From: Hyaloperonospora brassicae
Lineage: Eukaryota > Oomycota > Peronosporomycetes > Peronosporales > Peronosporaceae
Direction: 5' to 3'
DNA length: 64,000 nucleotides
Assembly: GCA_947650285.1 (NCBI GenBank)
Contig: CANTFL010000086.1
Coordinates: 558,001 to 622,000, forward strand
Shown here: positions 60,212-64,000 of the stretch, piece by piece
Layout of the letters: the number at the start of each line of letters is the position of its first letter
Position numbering within the stretch: position 1 is the first letter of the stretch
Notes under the pieces: model-generated
What the model was told of the DNA's origin: nothing
Seen by the model: the letters and a program-made list of their open reading frames with translations, nothing else
Databases searched by the model: none
Position numbers and translations under genes: made by a program

Positions 60212-61138
60212 ATGCCCCGTGTCGTAGCCGCTCCTGCCTGCTGCACTGATGGCAGCCCCTTTCTACGTCTCATTGTTGTGCTGCTGCTCTTGGCGTCGTC
60301 AGTCTGCGTCTACTACGTCAGCGCCGTGAGAGAGGGCCATGCTACAGAAGTACGTATCGTGAAAGTTTACCCGCACAACGTCAGTGCGTTCACGGAAGGG
60401 CTCGTGTTCGACAACGGTGCGCTCATCGAGTCCACGGGGCTCAATGGCGAGTCGTTTGTCCGCAAGTATCGACTGTCGGATCTCACTGCTGATCGGTTCG
60501 AGGCGGGGGCCACACAGGGTCTGCCATTGTTGCAGGAGTTCCGCTTTGACAACGCCATTTTTGGCGAAGGCGTGGCTGTCCTAGGGGAAAAGCTGTTTGC
60601 GCTGACGTACAAGAAGGAGAAGGTGCTGGTGCTATCGCGCGATACGTTCGAGCTGCTCGGTCAGTTCCCTATCAAGACATCCACAAAGGAGGGCTGGGGA
60701 CTCACTACGGATGGAGAGTTTCTCATTGCCAGCGATGGCTCTGCGAACGTGCGGTTCTTTGATCCAGCAGACAACTTCAAGCTACACCACAGTATCACGG
60801 TCCAGAAGGATGGCAAGCCCGTGACGAATGTGAATGAGCTAGAGTTTGTGGAGGGGGAACTGCTTGCCAACGTGTGGCTTGAGGACTATATCCTGCGCAT
60901 TGATAGTACGACGGGTGACGTGCTGGAGCATATCGACTTGCGCTCGATAACCGAGATGGTGGCTAACATTCACAGCAAGGCCATGAAAAACTCTCCGTAT
61001 AAGCTGGACGCCGTCATGAATGGAATTGCTTATGACCCTGAGACGAGACATGTGTTTGTGACCGGCAAGCTTTGGGACTCCATGTTCGAGCTCGAGCTGT
61101 CGTATCTCAGTCGACGCTGGCATGTACCATTTCGATGA
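60212..61138 (+). CDS. Glutaminyl-peptide cyclotransferase, plant/bacterial beta-propeller type
   Basis: The enzyme converts N-terminal glutamine of peptides into pyroglutamate in the secretory pathway. The ATG at 60212 gives 308 residues in one exon. A hydrophobic segment at about 20-38 (RLIVVLLLLASSVCVYYV) acts as signal anchor or signal peptide. The rest fits the Glu_cyclase_2 family: HNVSAFTEGLVFDNGALIES near 55-75, EGVAVLGEKLFALTYK near 125, GWGLTTDGEFLIASDGS near 165, NELEFVEGELLANVWLEDYI near 205-225 and MNGIAYDPETRHVFVTGKLW near 270-290. Length and motif order match the family. It is unrelated to the zinc-dependent animal enzyme. Function is inferred from family membership. Confidence 0.9.
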   Translation: MPRVVAAPACCTDGSPFLRLIVVLLLLASSVCVYYVSAVREGHATEVRIVKVYPHNVSAFTEGLVFDNGALIESTGLNGESFVRKYRLSDLTADRFEAGATQGLPLLQEFRFDNAIFGEGVAVLGEKLFALTYKKEKVLVLSRDTFELLGQFPIKTSTKEGWGLTTDGEFLIASDGSANVRFFDPADNFKLHHSITVQKDGKPVTNVNELEFVEGELLANVWLEDYILRIDSTTGDVLEHIDLRSITEMVANIHSKAMKNSPYKLDAVMNGIAYDPETRHVFVTGKLWDSMFELELSYLSRRWHVPFR

Positions 61139-61606
61139 CCGATGTATTCGTATGAACTGGTCAAGTCACTGCCACTCTAGTACATGCAAACAAACACGAA
61201 GAATAAAGGACACCAACAGTTTGACCAGAGCCACAAAGACATCCAGCCAGATAGGTAGCAAGCATGTACCGTAAATCGCGCAGTGAATGAAGCATTTGCA
61301 TCCAAGCACCAGCGTACGGACTTTACGAAGTACGCTGTAAAGCGCCGACGCAACACCAATACACCGTCCTTTTTGTGACGTATGTAAAAGCACAGCTTTG
61401 CTTGTGGCGTGAGGCGGGTGGTCGAACTCGCTGCGGTCCAGGCACCGCTAGTCCAGTCAGCTATCGAGTACAACAGTACTGAATGACGGACATGGAGTGA
61501 CAACCGAAACTTGTCTTGTTTGAGTGGTAGGCCTCGCGTCCGAGCAACATCGAAGTGCAATGAAAATCACCGGCCCACGTACACACCGAACACCTGGCTG
61601 CAGCCA

Positions 61607-61661
61607 TTCCGTGTGTTATGTCTCCATACTCGAGTCGAGTGTGGGGACATAGCACACGGAA
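61607..61661. repeat. 55-bp imperfect palindrome, fully paired as RNA
   Basis: Arms of 27 bases (61607-61633 and 61635-61661) around a single base. The three mismatches are all T opposite G, so the plus-strand transcript could pair along the whole length with three G-U wobbles. Confidence 0.85.
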
Positions 61662-61665
61662 GGAG

Positions 61666-61698
61666 GCTTACCCCCTCGAGTGACTCGAGGGGGTAAGC
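61666..61698. repeat. 33-bp perfect palindrome
   Basis: Arms of 16 bases (GCTTACCCCCTCGAGT and its complement) around one G at 61682. It begins five bases after the larger palindrome ends, and both centre on CTCGAG-like sequence. Confidence 0.9.
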
Positions 61699-62286
61699 GC
61701 CAATGTAGTGGTAACGAGAGTCCGTAAAATTGCGATGGTACCTTTGTCAAGAGGAACCTAACGCACTTGATGCACTGCCATGTGCAGCGGCAGCATGAGT
61801 GCCGTCAAGTTTCTCACTTAAACAGTGAAGCTTACGTGCCACTACACCAAGCACTTTTGCAAGTTGTCAACTTCGTTAGCACACACGTCAGCTAAGTAGG
61901 ACAAGGCAAGCATGTGCTTTGTTAGAATACTAGACAGGTGGTAAAGAGACTGCAGCACACGTACGCCAGCTGACTGACGTTGCAGTTGTCCAGGCAAAAA
62001 AAACATTGTGCATCACTTGTCAATGCGTTTTACCAACGCATCTCAGTCAAAAACGAAACACATCTTCTTCCCAGCCCTTCGTTTGAAGGCTAGCGCAAAC
62101 AAGACGAAGAGGCACCTTTTTTGTTGTTGACAGTGTCAATGCTGCATCCACACCCAGTGAAGATGCTCACTGTAGCCATCTCGGTCAAACACGCCATCGA
62201 TGCATCAGTGTGCTTTCTTTACCCTGCGCCCCACGATCGAACATGGTGTGCTGTACACAAACTACAAAGGTCTCCTCCACATCTCC

Positions 62287-63682
62287 ATGGCGTTTCGTCT
62301 GCGTCAACTGCAGGTGATCCATCGCCACGGCGACCGCACCCCGTTGGTCAACATCTTGCGAGGCAGCAGCGACATTCGCATGGAGAAAGAGGAAGCACAG
62401 CTATGGGATCGTCACCTGCCTGGACCGAAGCAACGCGCGCAACTTGGCTCCAGGTTTAGCGTCCAGTCGAGCACCGACGCTTCGAGCTCGTTCCAGCAGC
62501 GGCCTTTTGGGTACTTAACGACTCGAGGTATTGAGCAAATGAGGATGCGGGGCCAGTGGCTGGTGAGGTGCAGGTTGCAGTCATCTGGAGCGGTGCTTTT
62601 TGTGTTGATACTACCTAGTTGCAAGCTAAACCGTCTTGGTGCTGGCTATACTGTGACAGAGACAACTCTGCGAGGACGAGGAGCTACGACTCGATGCAGT
62701 GACAACCGAGCAGCTGCAGGTGTACAGTAGCGCTTACACACGGACTCAGCTCAGTGTGCAGTCACTGCTAGATGGCATGCTGAGTGACCGCTGTCAATCG
62801 GTTCCTTGTGTCCGAGTTCTCCCACCGGAGGAAGACATCATCAACAGTGCGTCGTGAAATGCTTGATGGCGTGGCTGGACGCTGGTCGTTGATGCTGAAT
62901 GTAGTGTGGCTTGACACGTTGTAGCGTATGCTATCTTTCCGGAGATCAAGAGGGTGAAGGCGAATATGGAACGGGATAATGCTGAATTTGCAGCACGTGA
63001 GCACGAGATGACACCGATCAAGCACGAGTTAATGCGGCTTTTTCCAGCTGTACACTCGGGTCAAGTCCCATTCACGTGGCTCACGGCTGCAGACTATTTC
63101 GTCTGTCGGCGTGCTCATCAGGCCCCCTGTATCCCAGGCACCGAAACGTATGCCGATGTGACCGAAAGACACCTTGGGTTTCGTTTCCACCAGGTAGGGA
63201 AGAAGGAGCTTGCATGAAAGTGCGCAGTACTTCTGACCGAGTTCTCGTTTTGTCAGTTTTACTCCCATCGCACGATCTTAAAGCTCGTGGCTGGGCGCTT
63301 GATGCACAACGTGCTATTGGAGGTACGCCACTGTGCAATCACAGCTGCTTTCTCATGTGCGCGGCTGATTGTTTTTCTCTCGACATTGCAGATGCAAAAG
63401 GCTATGTGGGACCATCGCGAAAGCAAAAAAGTTGTAGTTTATAGTGGACACGACGTGTCGCTGCTATCGGTCCTCCGCACGTTGGATGCCGACGTAGCGA
63501 ACGACATCGGGTATTGGCCCGACTATTCCTCGACTCTTGCACTCGAGCTAGTGGAAAACGATAGCGGGAAGTTCTTTACTCGTGTTCGACTTAATGGCGA
63601 CATCCTAGCAATGCGCGAAGCTCCGGACGGCCACTGTCCCTCCGATCGCTTTCGTGACGTGGTCTTGGGTCACGTAGGCTAG
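62287..63682 (+). CDS. Histidine acid phosphatase; five exons (62287-62562, 62660-62846, 62925-63193, 63257-63322, 63392-63682)
   Basis: Members hydrolyse phosphate esters through a phospho-histidine intermediate. The exons join in phase to 362 residues; introns of 97, 78, 63 and 69 nt all have GT-AG ends, and the second donor is GTGCGT. The catalytic motif R-H-G-D-R-T-P is at residues 13-19, and the partner His-Asp in SGHDVSLLSV is at 286-287, encoded by the last exon. Between them are VYSSAYTRTQLSVQSLLDGM (about 110-130) and FYSHRTILKLVAGRL (about 245-260). Unspliced, every exon runs into a stop. An in-frame ATG 29 codons upstream (62200) is an alternative start; neither gives a clear signal peptide, so location is unknown. 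Substrate cannot be told from sequence. Confidence 0.85.
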
Positions 63683-63779
63683 GACAGCTAGACTCGTCCA
63701 TAACAGCGTCTCGTGATCCACGTGTTGATACTACACAGAGTTGGACGAGCACCGATGCGAATCCTTGTACGATCGCGAG

Positions 63780-64000
63780 TTAAGCCAGCAACTCGGCCAC
63801 TTGCAGAGCACGCTTGTACCGCCGCCGAGCAAGCTTGATACTGAGCAATTTTTCCTGTTCCCCCGCCGCTGCGTTTTCTTCATCTTTCGACGGCACACCA
63901 GTGTCGATGATACTTTGCGCTCGATCTGCCACACGCTGCACATGATCATCAGACAGTGTTCATGCATTTTTCACAAACAGGCAAAAAGCTGCACACCTCG
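63780..64000 (-). CDS. 3' end of an unknown gene leaving the right edge; last exon 63935-63780
   Basis: The minus strand has 51 codons plus stop reading RVADRAQSIIDTGVPSKDEE, then a Lys/Arg/Leu-rich helical end with KLARRRYKRALQVAELLA. Upstream, TGTGCAG at 63942-63936 is a good 3' splice site, and GTGTGC at 63996 could be its donor (61 nt), leaving only the last four bases of the previous exon in the window. The tail is convergent with the phosphatase gene, with 97 bp between the stop codons. No family recognised; charge pattern suggests coiled coil. Confidence 0.45.

Larger units (their letters stand above)
61139..62286. other. Intergenic region with two strong palindromes
   Basis: No gene is called. 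A minus open frame of 127 codons (61560-61177) has no motif. Palindromes lie at 61607-61661 and 61666-61698. A tRNA-like stretch with A- and B-box-like words is on the minus strand at about 61408-61470. The last part is the upstream region of the phosphatase gene. Confidence 0.5.

Noticed and set aside
1792..64000. RxLR or Crinkler effector gene
   Set aside because: I looked for a signal peptide followed by RxLR and EER or an LFLAK motif in the open frames and found none.
1..64000. CRISPR array or prokaryotic system suggested by the many short palindromes
   Set aside because: Arms differ from hairpin to hairpin, there are no regular spacers, and the setting is eukaryotic retroelements.

Overview
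This is nuclear DNA from a filamentous eukaryote, most likely an oomycete of the Phytophthora / downy-mildew type. The inference rests on four things: short GT-AG introns of about 60-110 nt, Ty3/gypsy and Mutator-like elements of the kind common in oomycetes, initiator-like core promoter sequences, and a sharp split between gene-poor AT-rich DNA and gene-dense GC-richer DNA. The species cannot be fixed from sequence alone. There is no bacterial-style operon, CRISPR array or rRNA.

Layout. 1-1791 is the 5' end (long terminal repeat, primer site and open gag) of a Ty3/gypsy element on the minus strand that runs off the left edge (element A). 1.8-27.9 kb is an AT-rich desert. The only thing recognised in it is a heavily decayed Ty3/gypsy gag-pol at about 13.0-16.2 kb (element D). 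27.9-34.4 kb is a 5'-truncated chromodomain Ty3/gypsy element (element C) with several breaks, an antisense open frame over its chromodomain, and arrays of tiny hairpins. From 35.4 kb the window is genic: a secreted glycoprotein of unknown function (-), a tentative secreted gene (-), transportin-3 (+), dihydropteridine reductase (-, five exons) and an NADPH oxidase (-). 52.4-59.7 kb is a transposon nest: a Mutator-like element split by a Ty3/gypsy element (element B), whose 3' LTR is split by a solo LTR of the element A family. After the nest come glutaminyl cyclase (+), a histidine acid phosphatase (+, five exons) and the last exon of a minus-strand gene leaving the right edge.

How the parts relate. 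The cellular genes are unrelated housekeeping and signalling functions: nuclear import, pterin recycling, superoxide production, N-terminal pyroglutamate formation and phosphate ester hydrolysis. No pathway cluster is evident. Three coding regions look broken by in-frame stops or lost frames but are explained by spliced introns, and I give exon coordinates.

Most unusual signal. Elements A and C carry strings of short, mostly perfect inverted repeats (arms of 5-10 bp, loops of 3-12 nt) every 15-60 bp, inside coding sequence as well as in LTR and non-coding parts. Element B does not show this by eye. I know of no description of this pattern, and it is my main candidate for something new.
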